Positions 18,248 through 28,863 of a stretch of 64,000 nt of DNA are shown in pieces. The DNA comes from Arthrobacter sp. StoSoilB19 (GTDB lineage: Bacteria; Actinomycetota; Actinomycetes; Actinomycetales; Micrococcaceae). The stretch's first letter is position 1, and every line of letters begins with the position of its first letter. Below the pieces are notes generated by a model. That model searched no databases. It was not told where the DNA came from and saw only the letters and a program-made list of their open reading frames with translations. Where the stretch lies: positions 2,604,001 through 2,668,000 of the forward strand of contig NZ_AP024650.1 in the NCBI RefSeq assembly GCF_019977275.1, given 5' to 3'. The translations under genes were made by a program, and so were the position numbers.

Positions 18248-21042
18248 TGGACCACTTTCGTTGCAATAGGTATCCAGCAAATTACAGCCACCAGGCCGGC
18301 TACGGCGGCCCAGATGGCCGCGTAGGGTGCCAGCAGCAGGCCGATGCCCAGGGCGCCCAGCACGCCCAGCGGCAGGGCCACGGTTCCCACCAGTGCGTTC
18401 TCGAACAAACGGACCTGGCGGAGCATGTCAGGGTTCCAGCCCATCGCCTGGAGGATGCCAAGGTATTGCCGCTTGGCGTTGAGCTCGAAGCGGCCTGTCA
18501 CCAGGGTGAGCACCAGTCCCACGGCCACCCCCGCAAGCGCCAGCAGGATGCTCGGCAGGGTGACGCTGGCCGCCGCCAGGCCGCTCAGCGCGCTTGCACC
18601 CGCTGCCCGCGGGATGTCGATCAGCAGGGCGATCAGCCCGCCGACGGCGGCACCGAAGACGCCGACCGCAACCGCCAGGGACAACGTGTTGAACTTGTTG
18701 GTGCTCAGCTGCCGGTTGGCGAAGGTCAGCGGCGAATCCACCGGGATGAGCCGTTCGTCGTGCTGCGGCTCCTGGTCGATCACGTCGCGGTGGCGGAGCT
18801 GCTGCGCGGCGAAGAGGGCCGCGCCGCAGTACAGGACCAGGACGGCGGCGCACACCAGTGCGGTGGCAAGGCTCCAGCTCACCAGGCTCAGCACGATGCC
18901 GGCGGCGGCGAGCAGTACGGCCCCGACGCCGAATTCCTCAAGTACCCAGCTGCGGATCCGCCGCTGGGTCCAGCCCATGGCCCGCAGGGTTCCTGCCTCG
19001 CTGCGCCGTTTCCGGATGTAGCTCACGGTGGAGGCCCCCGTCAGCAGGGCGGCGCCGCACAGGGTGAGGAACAGCAGCGTGATGTTCGTTCCGGACAGTG
19101 CTCCGGCCACGGCTTCGGCAGCGTTCTGCCGGACCCAGGACTGCTGGACGGTGCCCAGGGCGGACTCCTTGCCGGCTCCGTCCTTGGAGTAGCCGGGAAC
19201 GAAGATGCTGGTGTCCTCACGCGCCGAACCGGCCACCACGGTGGCGTCCAGGCCCATGTCCCTGATCTCGGCGGCGAGCTTCTCCACCTCGGGCTGGGCG
19301 TCCTTCCAGCTGCCCGGCGCCTTGGCGCGGACGCGCACGGCGTCGATGACGGCGGCGTTCTGCTTGTAGCCGCGCGCTGCTGCGAGTCCGTAGTAGTCGG
19401 TGATGGCACCGGCGGACTGGCTGGCCAGCCCGGTGGCGCTCAACGAGGGCTTCAGGTCTGCTGCGGGAACATCCTTGCCGGCAGCATCCTTGACCAGCGT
19501 GAACGGCGTGGGGTCGTAGCCGCCCAGCGGGAGCTTGTTGACGTCCCCGGAGGCCGCCTCGACAGCGGCGGGGTCGAACGTGCCGTACACCATGGGCAAC
19601 GGCGTTGCCGCCTGCTGCTGGCCGGTGGACAGGTTGTCCCGGTAGGACCGCTCGTCCACCGGGTTCCGCTGGGTCTGGTCAACGGGCGCGCCGTTGGCGG
19701 CCTTGTCAGGAAGGCGGTTGACGGTGACCCATTCGCCGGGAACAGCGGTCTTGTCCACGGCACCGTTGGCCGCTGTGTCACTGTCGTTGTATTTGGGGGC
19801 GCCGGCGAAGTTGGTGCTCCACTTTGCCGGGGTGTACAGGCCCGCGTTGAAGTTGCCGTTGTTGCCCAGCAGCGACGAGTGGTCCGTGGAGCCCGGCCAT
19901 GACAAAACGAACGGGTCCTTCGAGACGAACGGCAGGTAATCCTTGCCCAGGGACTTCGACACGGTGCCGACGTCCTTGACTACCTTGCCGGCGTCGTCAA
20001 TCTCCTCGATCTTGACGTTGTACTTCAGGTCCAGGGATGTTCCGGAACGCACGATCAGCGGGACGGCCTGCGAGCCGCTGGTCAGCTGGCCGGTGCGCTT
20101 GGCCTGCTGGTACTGGGTCATCAGCGGAGCCCAGTACTTGAGCTTGACGCCCAGGAAGTCCGGACCTTCCTTGAGTTGGTCCATGCTGATGCCGTTGGTG
20201 AAGAGGCCTTCCAGGTAGCGGCCCACGGCGCCCGCGTCGCGTGCGTCGGCGGGCGGGGCCTTCTCCAACGGGGCCAGGAAGTCGCCCGCGGAGCCCAGCA
20301 GGGCCCGTTCAGCGGCCGGGTCCACTGCCACCACGGATTCGGTGACCTCGGGAGCCAGCGGGAGGGCGACGGAAAGGTTGAAGAGATTGTGCTCGGAGCC
20401 GCCGGCGGGGGCGGGGAATTTGATGCCGGTCTCCCCCGCCGCCGGGGCGATGCGGATGCTGCTGCCGCCCTGGGCCTTTTCCTCCACGAGCCGGGCCTTG
20501 CCCAGCGTGCCCTCGGCGGTGGTCTTGAAGAGGGTCTGCTCCGAGTTGCCGTCAGAGCTCACTGCGCTGGCGGTCAGCCGGTACTTCTTGGCGGCATCGG
20601 TCAGGACCGATTCAGCGGCCGGCCACTTGTCCGGTGAGGTGGCACCCGCCGCCTGGTCCGCGGTGGCGGTGCCGGCCAGCCCGGCGTTGTAGCCGAGGTA
20701 GTCCATGGCGTCGAGCCGGGGCGTCTCAAGGTTCTGGGTGACCCGCGAGACCAGGCTGATGGGGGCCGCCACGGACGTGCCGGACAGCTTCCGGATGGAG
20801 TCCAGCTGGTCGAAGCCGATGCCGCCGGCGCCGTTGGCGATCTCGGGCTGCAGGAGGGCCCCGGAGGGTGCCTTGGCCTGGACCAGGATGTCGTAGAGCC
20901 CCCTCGAGTTTTCATCAACCGTGCGGTTGAGCGCAGCCTGTGACTGGCTTTGAACGAGGACCGACAAGCACATGGCTGCGATCAAGATGGCCGCGGTCAA
21001 CAGCAGCACCCTGCTTCTGATGAACCTCTGGACGGCGTTCAT
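18244..21042 (-). CDS. ABC transporter permease, FtsX-like, large extracellular domain
   Basis: 932 residues. The first membrane helix (about 13-32) is followed by an extracellular region of about 600 residues. Then come FtsX helices with the loop YIRKRRSEAGTLRAMGWTQRRIRSW, further helices, and a second FtsX half with LNAKRQYLGILQAMGW. The extracellular part is rich in Asn/Asp/Gly and has no motif I recognise. Coupled to the ATPase downstream. No two-component system or peptide gene is adjacent, so control and substrate are open. The 220-bp upstream region holds a long nested palindrome (21128-21191). Confidence 0.9.
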   Translation of the reverse strand: MNAVQRFIRSRVLLLTAAILIAAMCLSVLVQSQSQAALNRTVDENSRGLYDILVQAKAPSGALLQPEIANGAGGIGFDQLDSIRKLSGTSVAAPISLVSRVTQNLETPRLDAMDYLGYNAGLAGTATADQAAGATSPDKWPAAESVLTDAAKKYRLTASAVSSDGNSEQTLFKTTAEGTLGKARLVEEKAQGGSSIRIAPAAGETGIKFPAPAGGSEHNLFNLSVALPLAPEVTESVVAVDPAAERALLGSAGDFLAPLEKAPPADARDAGAVGRYLEGLFTNGISMDQLKEGPDFLGVKLKYWAPLMTQYQQAKRTGQLTSGSQAVPLIVRSGTSLDLKYNVKIEEIDDAGKVVKDVGTVSKSLGKDYLPFVSKDPFVLSWPGSTDHSSLLGNNGNFNAGLYTPAKWSTNFAGAPKYNDSDTAANGAVDKTAVPGEWVTVNRLPDKAANGAPVDQTQRNPVDERSYRDNLSTGQQQAATPLPMVYGTFDPAAVEAASGDVNKLPLGGYDPTPFTLVKDAAGKDVPAADLKPSLSATGLASQSAGAITDYYGLAAARGYKQNAAVIDAVRVRAKAPGSWKDAQPEVEKLAAEIRDMGLDATVVAGSAREDTSIFVPGYSKDGAGKESALGTVQQSWVRQNAAEAVAGALSGTNITLLFLTLCGAALLTGASTVSYIRKRRSEAGTLRAMGWTQRRIRSWVLEEFGVGAVLLAAAGIVLSLVSWSLATALVCAAVLVLYCGAALFAAQQLRHRDVIDQEPQHDERLIPVDSPLTFANRQLSTNKFNTLSLAVAVGVFGAAVGGLIALLIDIPRAAGASALSGLAAASVTLPSILLALAGVAVGLVLTLVTGRFELNAKRQYLGILQAMGWNPDMLRQVRLFENALVGTVALPLGVLGALGIGLLLAPYAAIWAAVAGLVAVICWIPIATKVVQ

Positions 21043-21127
21043 GGAACTCCCTGAAACCTGGATTGCGTGCGCACACTTCCATCCGCCCGGGCAGACGTGG
21101 ACAATGACGGACGGATGTGCAAAAGGT

Positions 21128-21191
21128 ATTGGCCGGTCTGCCGGCTACGGTCCTGAATCAGGACCAAGCCATTGTAAGCAGACCGGCCAAT
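21128..21191. repeat. Long nested palindrome between serA and the ABC permease gene
   Basis: Outer arms ATTGGCCGGTCTGC and GCAGACCGGCCAAT are perfect 14-bp complements. Inside lie GGCT/AGCC and then GGTCCTG-AAT-CAGGACC. The RNA or cruciform would be a single 64-nt rod with two small interior loops. It lies 70 nt past the serA stop and 85 nt before the permease start, both minus strand. It could end serA transcription, but no T run follows. Confidence 0.6.
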
Positions 21192-21260
21192 CATACGTGG
21201 CTCCGCAGTGGACGAAGCCTTGCGGAGGGGCGGCAGCGGCGTTTCGGCCGGTGTGTCGCG

Positions 21261-22850
21261 TTAGTCTTCCAGGTCCACTTCCCGGACCATCTCAGCGCCG
21301 ATGCCTGCCTTGATGGCGTCCAGCACCTGCTGCGGCACAGAGCTGTCGATGGTCAGCAGGGCAAGGACCTGGCCGCCCTCGTTGGAACGCGCCACCTGCA
21401 TGCCGGCGATGTTGATGTTGTTCATGCCCAGGATGTGGCCGATGGTTCCGATCACGCCGGGGCGGTCGGTGTAGGCAACCACCACGAGGTGCTCGCTGAT
21501 GGGGATCTCAACCTCGAAGCCGTTGATGCCCACCAGCTTCTCGATCTGCTTGGGACCGGTCAGGGTGCCGGCCACGGAGATCTGGCTGCCGTCGCTGAGG
21601 GCGCCGCGCAGGGTCAGGACGTTGCGGTAGGACTCGGTCTCCGGCGTGGTGATCAGGCGGACGTTGATGCCGCGCTGCTCGGCGATCACCGGGGCGTTGA
21701 CATAGGACACCTGTTCGGTCACGACGTCGGCGAAGATACCCTTCAGCGCGGCCAGTTCCAGGACCTTGACGTCGAGTGAGGAGATTTCGCCGGCCACCTC
21801 GACGTCGAACTGGGTCAGGGAGGCGTGGGTCAGCGCGGTGAAGATGCGGCCCAGCTTCTCGATCAGCGGGATGCCGGGGCGGACGTCGGGGGCAATGACG
21901 CCGCCGGCAACGTTGACGGCATCCGGCACCAGCTCGCCGGCGAGGGCGAGGCGGACGGACTTGGCCACGGAGACGCCGGCCTTCTCCTGGGCTTCGTCGG
22001 TGGAGGCGCCCAGGTGCGGGGTCACCACCACGTTGTCGAGCTTGAAGAACGGCAGGTCGGTGCTGGGCTCCTTGGCGAAGACGTCCACGCCGGCGCCGGC
22101 GATCTCGCCGTCCTGGAGGGCGGTGAAGAGGGCTTCCTCGTCCACCAGGCCACCGCGGGCCACGTTGACCACGTAGGCGGTGCTCTTCATCTTCTTGAAC
22201 GCGTCAGCGCCCAGCATGCCCACCGTCTCGGGCGTCTTGGGCATGTGGATGGTGATGAAGTCCGACTGGGCCAGGAGTTCGTCCAGGGTCACCAGCTGCA
22301 CGCCCAGCTGCGCGGCGCGGGCGGAGGTGATGTAGGGGTCGTAGGCAAGGATCTTGGTGTCGAAGCCCTTCAGGCGGGCTGCCACCAGGGCACCGATCCG
22401 GCCCAGGCCGATGATGCCGATCTTCTTTTCGAACAGCTCGATGCCGGTGTACTTGGAGCGCTTCCATTCGCCGTCCTTGAGGGCGGCGCTGGCCTGCGGG
22501 ATGTGGCGGGCCAGGCTCAGGATGTGGCCCACGGTGAGTTCAGCGGCGGACACGATGTTGGACGTGGGCGCGTTGACCACCATGACGCCGGCCTGGGTGG
22601 CGGCCTTGATGTCCACGTTGTCCAGCCCCACGCCGGCACGGGCAATGACCTTCAGGTTCTTGGCCGCAGCGATGGCTTCGGCGTCAACCTGGGTGGCGGA
22701 GCGGACCAGGATGGCGTCTACGTCACTGATCGCAGAAAGCAGCTGGGAACGGTCGGCACCGTCGGTCTGGCGGATTTCAAAGTCCGGGCCAAGGGCCTCG
22801 ACGGTGGCGGGGGAAAGTTCTTCGGCGAGCAGTACTACGGGTTTTGACAC
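21261..22850 (-). CDS. serA: D-3-phosphoglycerate dehydrogenase
   Basis: 529 residues, the long form with dehydrogenase, ASB and C-terminal ACT domains. It oxidises 3-phosphoglycerate in the first step of serine synthesis. The NAD fold is IIGLGRIGALVAARLKGF, catalytic Arg lies in VNVARGGLVDE, Glu in the VFAKEPSTDLP region, and His in VVTPHLGASTDEAQ. The ACT part is VAYTDRPGVIGTIGHILG, the expected serine-binding domain. Start GTG 22850 (VSKPVVLL) has AGAGGA 7 nt upstream. It lies downstream of ilvC but beyond a terminator, so it is probably its own unit. Confidence 0.96.
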   Translation of the reverse strand: MSKPVVLLAEELSPATVEALGPDFEIRQTDGADRSQLLSAISDVDAILVRSATQVDAEAIAAAKNLKVIARAGVGLDNVDIKAATQAGVMVVNAPTSNIVSAAELTVGHILSLARHIPQASAALKDGEWKRSKYTGIELFEKKIGIIGLGRIGALVAARLKGFDTKILAYDPYITSARAAQLGVQLVTLDELLAQSDFITIHMPKTPETVGMLGADAFKKMKSTAYVVNVARGGLVDEEALFTALQDGEIAGAGVDVFAKEPSTDLPFFKLDNVVVTPHLGASTDEAQEKAGVSVAKSVRLALAGELVPDAVNVAGGVIAPDVRPGIPLIEKLGRIFTALTHASLTQFDVEVAGEISSLDVKVLELAALKGIFADVVTEQVSYVNAPVIAEQRGINVRLITTPETESYRNVLTLRGALSDGSQISVAGTLTGPKQIEKLVGINGFEVEIPISEHLVVVAYTDRPGVIGTIGHILGMNNINIAGMQVARSNEGGQVLALLTIDSSVPQQVLDAIKAGIGAEMVREVDLED

Positions 22851-22905
22851 GGCTGATCCTCTGCGTTGCAGTCCTGGGGATGGAAACAAGTCTAGGCCGA
22901 CGGAA

Positions 22906-22941
22906 AGGCCGGGCTCACATTGTTAAGTGTGAACCCGGCCT
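22906..22941 (-). terminator. Terminator downstream of ilvC
   Basis: A 14-bp stem, perfect except for one pair that is a G-U wobble in the minus-strand RNA, followed by TTTCC. It separates ilvC from serA. Confidence 0.7.
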
Positions 22942-22975
22942 CACCGTTGCGGTCTATGTGGTTGGGCTGGCAGCC

Positions 22976-24052
<1,077 letters not shown>

Positions 24053-24084
24053 TTACGGGCGCGGGGCCCGCCTTGGGCAGGTGC

Positions 24085-24597
24085 CTAGGCGGAGCGGAGC
24101 GCCCGGTCACTCATGGAGCGGGATCCCCGTCCAACGGCCAGGGTGCCGGACTGCACAATTTCGCGGATGCCGAAGGGCTCCAGCACTGAAAGCAGTGCCG
24201 TGAGCTTTTCGGGGTGGCCGGTGGCCTCAATGACGACGGAGTCGGTGGAGACGTCGACCACTGAGGCACGGAACAGGTCTGCGGCCTGGGTTACCTGCAG
24301 ACGTGTTGCGGCATCCGCACGTACTTTGACCAGGATGTGGTCGCGCTGTACGGAAGATTCTGGGGTCAGCTCAACGATCTTGATGACGTTGATCAGTTTG
24401 TTGAGCTGCTTGGTGACCTGCTCGATGAGGTCGCCGTCGGCGTCGACCACCACCGTCATGCGGGATACGCCCGGCACTTCGGTGGGGCCAACGGCCAGGG
24501 AGTTGATGTTGAAGGCGCGGCGGGCGAACAGGCTGGCCACGCGAGTCAGGACGCCGGGCTTGTCCTCAACCAGGACGGAGAGTGTGTGGCGGCTCAT
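24085..24597 (-). CDS. ilvN: Acetolactate synthase small subunit
   Basis: 170 residues. It is the regulatory subunit that activates IlvB and carries valine feedback inhibition. The N-terminal ACT domain is plain (HTLSVLVEDKPGVLTRVASLFARRAFNI), and the C-terminal half with HPEKLTALLSVLEPFGI is the usual IlvN tail. ATG 24597 lies 2 nt after the ilvB stop. An open extension to 24684 overlaps ilvB and is rejected. Confidence 0.96.
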   Translation of the reverse strand: MSRHTLSVLVEDKPGVLTRVASLFARRAFNINSLAVGPTEVPGVSRMTVVVDADGDLIEQVTKQLNKLINVIKIVELTPESSVQRDHILVKVRADAATRLQVTQAADLFRASVVDVSTDSVVIEATGHPEKLTALLSVLEPFGIREIVQSGTLAVGRGSRSMSDRALRSA

Positions 24598-24599
24598 GC

Positions 24600-26507
24600 T
24601 CAGTCTTCCTCTTCCCATTCCGGGGTCATGTTGCGGGCAACCTGGATCTGGTCGTTGCTCACGCCGGCGGGCACCATCGGCCACACCATGGAGTTGGGGC
24701 TCACCACGAAGTCGATAACCACGGGGCGGTCGTTGATTTCGAGGGCTTTTTGGATGGTGGCGTCAATGTCCTCGTCGCGTTCGCAGCGGAACGAGGCACA
24801 GCCGTAGGCCTCCCCCAGCTTGACGAAGTCCGGGATGCGGACGGTGTCGTGGCCGGTGTTGAGGTCGGTGTTGGAGTAGCGGCCCTCGTAGAAGAGGGTC
24901 TGCCACTGGCGCACCATGCCCAGCGAGGAGTTGTTGATGACAGCAACCTTGATGGGGATCTTGTTGATGGCGCAGGTGGCCAGTTCCTGGTTGGTCATCT
25001 GGAAGCAGCCGTCGCCGTCGATGGCCCAGACCACCCGGTCCGGCTCGCCCACCTTGGCGCCCATGGCCGCCGGTACGGCGTAGCCCATGGTTCCCGCGCC
25101 GCCGGAGTTCAGCCATGCGTGGGGGCGCTCGTACTTGATGAACTGGGCAGCCCACATCTGGTGCTGGCCCACGCCGGCCACGTAAACGCCTTCGGGCCCG
25201 GTCAGGGCGCCGATCCGCTGGATGACCTTCTGCGGTGCGATGAGGCCGTCGTCAGGCTCCGTCCAGCCCAGCGGATAGGTTTCCTTGAGGTTGTTAAGGA
25301 AGGCCCACCAGGTGGTCAGGTCAGGGGCGCCGGAGGCCTCGAACTGGCTGCGTACGGCCTCGGTCAGTTCCGGGATGATCTCCTTGACGGACCCCACAAT
25401 GGGCACATCGGCGGTGCGGTTCTTGGAGATCTCGGCCGGGTCGATGTCCGCATGGATGACTTTGGCGTTGGGCGCGAAGGTCTTCAGCACGCCGGTCACG
25501 CGGTCATCGAAGCGGGCTCCGAGGGTGATCAGCAGGTCGGACTGCTGCAGGGCCGTGACGGCGGAAACGGTGCCATGCATGCCGGGCATGCCCACGTGCT
25601 GCGGGTGCGAATCCGGGAATGCGCCCTTGGCCATCAGGGTGGTGACGACAGGTGCCCCGGTTGCTTCGGCGAGTGCAAGCAGTTCAGCTGACGCGTGTGC
25701 CTTGACCACGCCGCCGCCCACGTACAGTACCGGCTTGGTGGACGCCGCAATGAGCTTGGCCGCCTCGCGGACCTGCTTGTTGTGGCCGCGGGTGACCGGC
25801 CGGTAGCCGGGCAGGTCGATCTTCGGCGGCCAGGAGAACGTCATCTGGCCCACCTGGGCGTCCTTGGCGACGTCGACAAGCACAGGGCCCGGACGGCCGG
25901 TGGAAGCCAGGTGGAAGGCTTCGGCCATGACGTGCGGGATGTCGTTGGGGTCGGTCACCAGGAAGGAGTGCTTGGTGATGGGCATGGTGATGCCCACGAT
26001 GTCGGCTTCCTGGAAGGCGTCGGTGCCGATGACGCCGCTGGACACCTGGCCGGTGATGGCCACCAGCGGCACGGAGTCCATGTGGGCATCCATGATGGCG
26101 GTAACGAGGTTGGTGGCCCCGGGACCCGAGGTGGCGATGCAGACGCCAACCCGCCCGGTGACCATGGCGTAGCCTTGCGCGGCGTGGCCGGCTCCCTGTT
26201 CGTGACGGACCAGCACGTGGTTCATGGTGGAGGCCATCAAGGGGTCGTAGGTGGGCAGGATCGCGCCACCCGGCAAACCGAAAATGTCGTCGACGCCGAG
26301 TTCTTCGAGCGAGCGGACGATTGCTTGCGAGCCGGTCATCACCGTCGGGGGTACGACGTTGTTCGGCCCAAGGACAGGAGAGACGGCAGCAAGGTCGGCG
26401 ACGACGGCGGCGTGGTCAGCCGTCCGGTCGGCGCGTTCCGGAGCCTTGGCGGCTCCAGCGGACTTGGTGGCCATCAGCGAGGGGCTGATGGGCGATCCTT
26501 TGCTCAT
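24600..26507 (-). CDS. ilvB: Acetolactate synthase large subunit
   Basis: 635 residues. A TPP- and FAD-dependent enzyme that condenses pyruvate with pyruvate or 2-oxobutyrate. The catalytic Glu lies in [15 protein letters not shown], and the TPP-binding GDG-N motif in [17 protein letters not shown]. An N-terminal extension of about 55 residues, rich in Ala and Asp, precedes the domain start at [26 protein letters not shown] stands before the ATG. Expression should depend on the Val-rich leader and terminator 45-170 nt upstream. Confidence 0.97.
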   Translation of the reverse strand: MSKGSPISPSLMATKSAGAAKAPERADRTADHAAVVADLAAVSPVLGPNNVVPPTVMTGSQAIVRSLEELGVDDIFGLPGGAILPTYDPLMASTMNHVLVRHEQGAGHAAQGYAMVTGRVGVCIATSGPGATNLVTAIMDAHMDSVPLVAITGQVSSGVIGTDAFQEADIVGITMPITKHSFLVTDPNDIPHVMAEAFHLASTGRPGPVLVDVAKDAQVGQMTFSWPPKIDLPGYRPVTRGHNKQVREAAKLIAASTKPVLYVGGGVVKAHASAELLALAEATGAPVVTTLMAKGAFPDSHPQHVGMPGMHGTVSAVTALQQSDLLITLGARFDDRVTGVLKTFAPNAKVIHADIDPAEISKNRTADVPIVGSVKEIIPELTEAVRSQFEASGAPDLTTWWAFLNNLKETYPLGWTEPDDGLIAPQKVIQRIGALTGPEGVYVAGVGQHQMWAAQFIKYERPHAWLNSGGAGTMGYAVPAAMGAKVGEPDRVVWAIDGDGCFQMTNQELATCAINKIPIKVAVINNSSLGMVRQWQTLFYEGRYSNTDLNTGHDTVRIPDFVKLGEAYGCASFRCERDEDIDATIQKALEINDRPVVIDFVVSPNSMVWPMVPAGVSNDQIQVARNMTPEWEEED

Positions 26508-26558
26508 CGGACTCTTCCTTGTGGATCTTCTGTGGTTTCTGGCTGAGGGAAATAAAAA

Positions 26559-26590
26559 AACCCCTCAGCCGGGTGGCTCTGTGAGGGGTT
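26559..26590 (-). terminator. Attenuator terminator before ilvB
   Basis: In the minus strand AAACCCCTCA pairs with TGAGGGGTTT, with an inner GCC/GGC stem. It is followed directly by TTTTTTT, a strong intrinsic terminator located between the leader peptide stop and ilvB. Alternative pairings upstream (26604-26612 with 26663-26671; 26608-26613 with 26638-26643; 26593-26599 with 26630-26636) form the competing structures expected of an attenuator. Confidence 0.9.
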
Positions 26591-26620
26591 TCGCGCGTGA
26601 CGGTTCGTTACCAGTGGAGG

Positions 26621-26677
26621 CTAATGTGCCACGCGCTTGGTAAAGACGACGACGGTGCCGGCGGTAACGAAAGTCAT
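26621..26677 (-). CDS. Val-rich leader peptide of the ilvBNC attenuator
   Basis: An 18-codon reading frame, MTFVTAGTVVVFTKRVAH, on the minus strand. Five of 18 residues are valine, with three consecutive GTC codons (9-11). Leucine and isoleucine are absent. A GAGAGGGAAG stretch about 10 nt upstream can serve as ribosome binding site. The stop is followed after about 30 nt by the terminator before ilvB. Design and position match known ilvB leader attenuators in Actinobacteria, here responding to charged tRNA-Val. The peptide has no other expected role. Confidence 0.85.
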   Translation of the reverse strand: MTFVTAGTVVVFTKRVAH

Positions 26678-26737
26678 GCGTTCAGTCTTCCCTCTCGGTG
26701 AGACAGGTGTCAACGAGCGACAACCCTATCTCACCAT

Positions 26738-26755
26738 GTGGACCCCATTGTCCAC
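26738..26755. promoter_or_regulatory. Palindrome in the ilvB promoter region
   Basis: GTGGAC-N6-GTCCAC is a perfect 6+6 inverted repeat. It lies between two direct copies of CCTATCTC (26725-26732 and 26764-26771, start to start 39 bp). It is about 60-80 nt upstream of the leader peptide start, where the promoter must be. Possible operator; the binding protein is unknown. Confidence 0.35.
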
Positions 26756-26834
26756 TCTTTGATCCTATCTCGGAAGGACCGACCGAAACCCAACCGCACA
26801 GGCGGCAGGGCTTAATAAGGGGGATCCCGAGGGC

Positions 26835-26870
26835 CCCAAGTGATGCGGCGGCCGCGCCGCATCACTTGGG
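26835..26870 (-). terminator. Hairpin downstream of ilvD
   Basis: A perfect 15-bp inverted repeat with a 6-nt GC loop, 14 nt after the ilvD stop on the minus strand. It lacks a T run. It probably ends the ilvD message and insulates the ilvB promoter. Confidence 0.6.
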
Positions 26871-26883
26871 AAGGGATCACCCG

Positions 26884-28602
26884 TCAGCCGGTGTAGGCGC
26901 CCTGGCTGGCGCTGTGCACCAGCTTGGCGTACTTGGCGAGCACGCCCTTGGTGTAGCGGGCAGGGAGCGGCTCCCAGCCCACCTTCCGGGCTTCCAGTTC
27001 TGCGTCGTCCACCAGCAGGTCGAAGCTGCGGGCGGCGATGTCCACCCGGATCCTGTCACCGTCCTTCACGAAGGCGATGGGGCCGCCGTCGACCGCTTCC
27101 GGGGCAACGTGGCCGATGCACAGGCCGGTGGTGCCGCCGGAGAACCGGCCGTCGGTGAGCAGCAGGACGTCCTTGCCCAGGCCTGCCCCCTTGATGGCGC
27201 CGGTGATTGCGAGCATTTCGCGCATGCCGGGGCCGCCCTTGGGTCCTTCGTAGCGGATCACGACGACGTCGCCCGCCTGGATCTTGCCGTTGTCCAGCGC
27301 GTCCAGGGCGCCCTGTTCGCGCTCGAACACGCGGGCGGTTCCCTCGAAGACATCGGCGTCGAATCCGGCACTCTTGACGACGGCGCCTTCGGGCGCCATG
27401 GAGCCGTGAAGGATGGTGATGCCGCCGGTCTTGTGGATGGGATTGTCCAAAGCGCGGAGGATCTTTCCGTCCACGTCCGGCGGGTTGATCGCTTCCAGGT
27501 TTTCCGCAACGGTCTTGCCCGTGACGGTGAGGCAGTCGCCGTGGAGCAGGCCGGCGTCGAGCAGGGCTTTCATGATCACCGGCACGCCGCCGATCCTGTC
27601 GACGTCGGTCATCACGTAGCGGCCGAAAGGCTTCAGGTCGCCCAGGTGCGGGATCCTGTCGCCGATGCGGTTGAAGTCGTCAAGGGTGAGCTCAACCTCG
27701 GCTTCGCGGGCAATGGCCAGCAGGTGCAGGACGGCGTTGGTGGAGCCGCCGAAGGCCATCGTGACGGCGATGGCGTTCTCGAAGGCCTGCCTGGTCATGA
27801 TGTCGCGGGCCGTGATGCCCTTGCGCAGGAGGTTGACCACGGCTTCGCCGGACTTGCGGGCGAACTCATCACGACGGCGGTCTGCCGAGGGCGGTGCGGC
27901 CGAGCCGGGCAGGGACATGCCCAGGGCCTCGCCGATGCAGGCCATGGTGTTGGCCGTGTACATCCCGCCGCATGCGCCTTCGCCGGGGCAGATGGCCTTT
28001 TCGATGCGGGTGAGGTCCTCCATGCTCATCTTGCCGGCCGCGCATGCGCCGACGGCTTCGAAGGCGTCAATGAGGGTGACTTCCTTCTCGGAGCCGTCCT
28101 CGAGCTTGACCCAGCCGGGCATGATGGAGCCGGCGTAGAGGAACACGCTGGCAAGGTCCAGTCGGGCCGCCGCCATCAGCATGCCGGGCAGGGACTTGTC
28201 GCAGCCGGCCAGGAGGACCGAACCGTCGATCCGTTCCGCCTGCATGACGGTCTCAACGGAGTCGGCGATGACCTCGCGTGAAACCAGGGAGAAGTGCATG
28301 CCCTCGTGGCCCATCGAGATGCCGTCGGAGACGGAGATGGTGCCGAACTGCATGGGGAACCCGCCACCTGCGTGGACGCCTTCCTTGGCGCCCTGCGCAA
28401 GCCGGTTCAGTGAGAGGTTGCAGGGGGTGATCTCATTCCATGAACTCGCCACGCCCACCTGCGGCTTGGCGAAGTCGTCATCGCCCATCCCGACCGCCCG
28501 GAACATGCCGCGCGCGGGGGCCGCATGGATCCCGTCGGTCACGACGCGGCTGCGGGGTTTGATGTCAGGCGTGGTCTCGGAGGCGGTCTGGGCGTCACTC
28601 AT
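26884..28602 (-). CDS. ilvD: Dihydroxy-acid dehydratase
   Basis: 572 residues. It dehydrates 2,3-dihydroxy-isovalerate and -methylvalerate to the 2-oxo acids. The three cluster Cys candidates lie in [23 protein letters not shown] and [14 protein letters not shown]. The last Ser/Gly region is [19 protein letters not shown]. There is no Shine-Dalgarno before the ATG; instead TAGACT lies 7 nt upstream, so the mRNA may be leaderless. A 13-bp interrupted hairpin (28618-28651) overlaps that promoter. A palindrome sits about 97 nt upstream. Confidence 0.96.
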   Translation of the reverse strand: MSDAQTASETTPDIKPRSRVVTDGIHAAPARGMFRAVGMGDDDFAKPQVGVASSWNEITPCNLSLNRLAQGAKEGVHAGGGFPMQFGTISVSDGISMGHEGMHFSLVSREVIADSVETVMQAERIDGSVLLAGCDKSLPGMLMAAARLDLASVFLYAGSIMPGWVKLEDGSEKEVTLIDAFEAVGACAAGKMSMEDLTRIEKAICPGEGACGGMYTANTMACIGEALGMSLPGSAAPPSADRRRDEFARKSGEAVVNLLRKGITARDIMTRQAFENAIAVTMAFGGSTNAVLHLLAIAREAEVELTLDDFNRIGDRIPHLGDLKPFGRYVMTDVDRIGGVPVIMKALLDAGLLHGDCLTVTGKTVAENLEAINPPDVDGKILRALDNPIHKTGGITILHGSMAPEGAVVKSAGFDADVFEGTARVFEREQGALDALDNGKIQAGDVVVIRYEGPKGGPGMREMLAITGAIKGAGLGKDVLLLTDGRFSGGTTGLCIGHVAPEAVDGGPIAFVKDGDRIRVDIAARSFDLLVDDAELEARKVGWEPLPARYTKGVLAKYAKLVHSASQGAYTG

Positions 28603-28697
28603 AGGGGAAAGTCTAGGGCGCAGACCGTCGCGGAAACGACAGTCTGCGCAGAGGTTGGGCCAAAAGGCACGGAAATGGTTGTCAAATAGTGGACGTT

Positions 28698-28716
28698 CGT
28701 CTCATATTTCGAGACG
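28698..28716. promoter_or_regulatory. Candidate operator upstream of ilvD
   Basis: GTCTCATATTTCGAGAC with flanking C/G forms 6-bp perfect arms around a 7-nt AT-rich centre. It is related to the leuB site at 10358-10373 and the ilvE half-site at 9222-9229. An IclR-type NdgR/LtbR regulator of leu/ilv genes is the natural candidate in Actinobacteria, but I cannot confirm its consensus here. Confidence 0.45.
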
Positions 28717-28863
28717 CAGCGCAGCGCATGCCGGGTCCCGGCCGGCCGCAGGAGCTTCACGGCCATGACTCCCCCGGCGTGGCGCGGGATCTCTGGACAG
28801 CAGTGGTGACCCGACGTAGCGTCGGGGACAGGACACCGAGCCACTTGGACCGAAAGGCCTGCC

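Noticed and set aside
15605..18325. Plus-strand open frame of about 900 codons
   Set aside because: Antisense of metG and the adjacent ABC ATPase, both clear families with conserved motifs.
26698..28281. Plus-strand open frame opposite ilvD
   Set aside because: Mirror of ilvD codon bias; no start signal and no recognisable domain.
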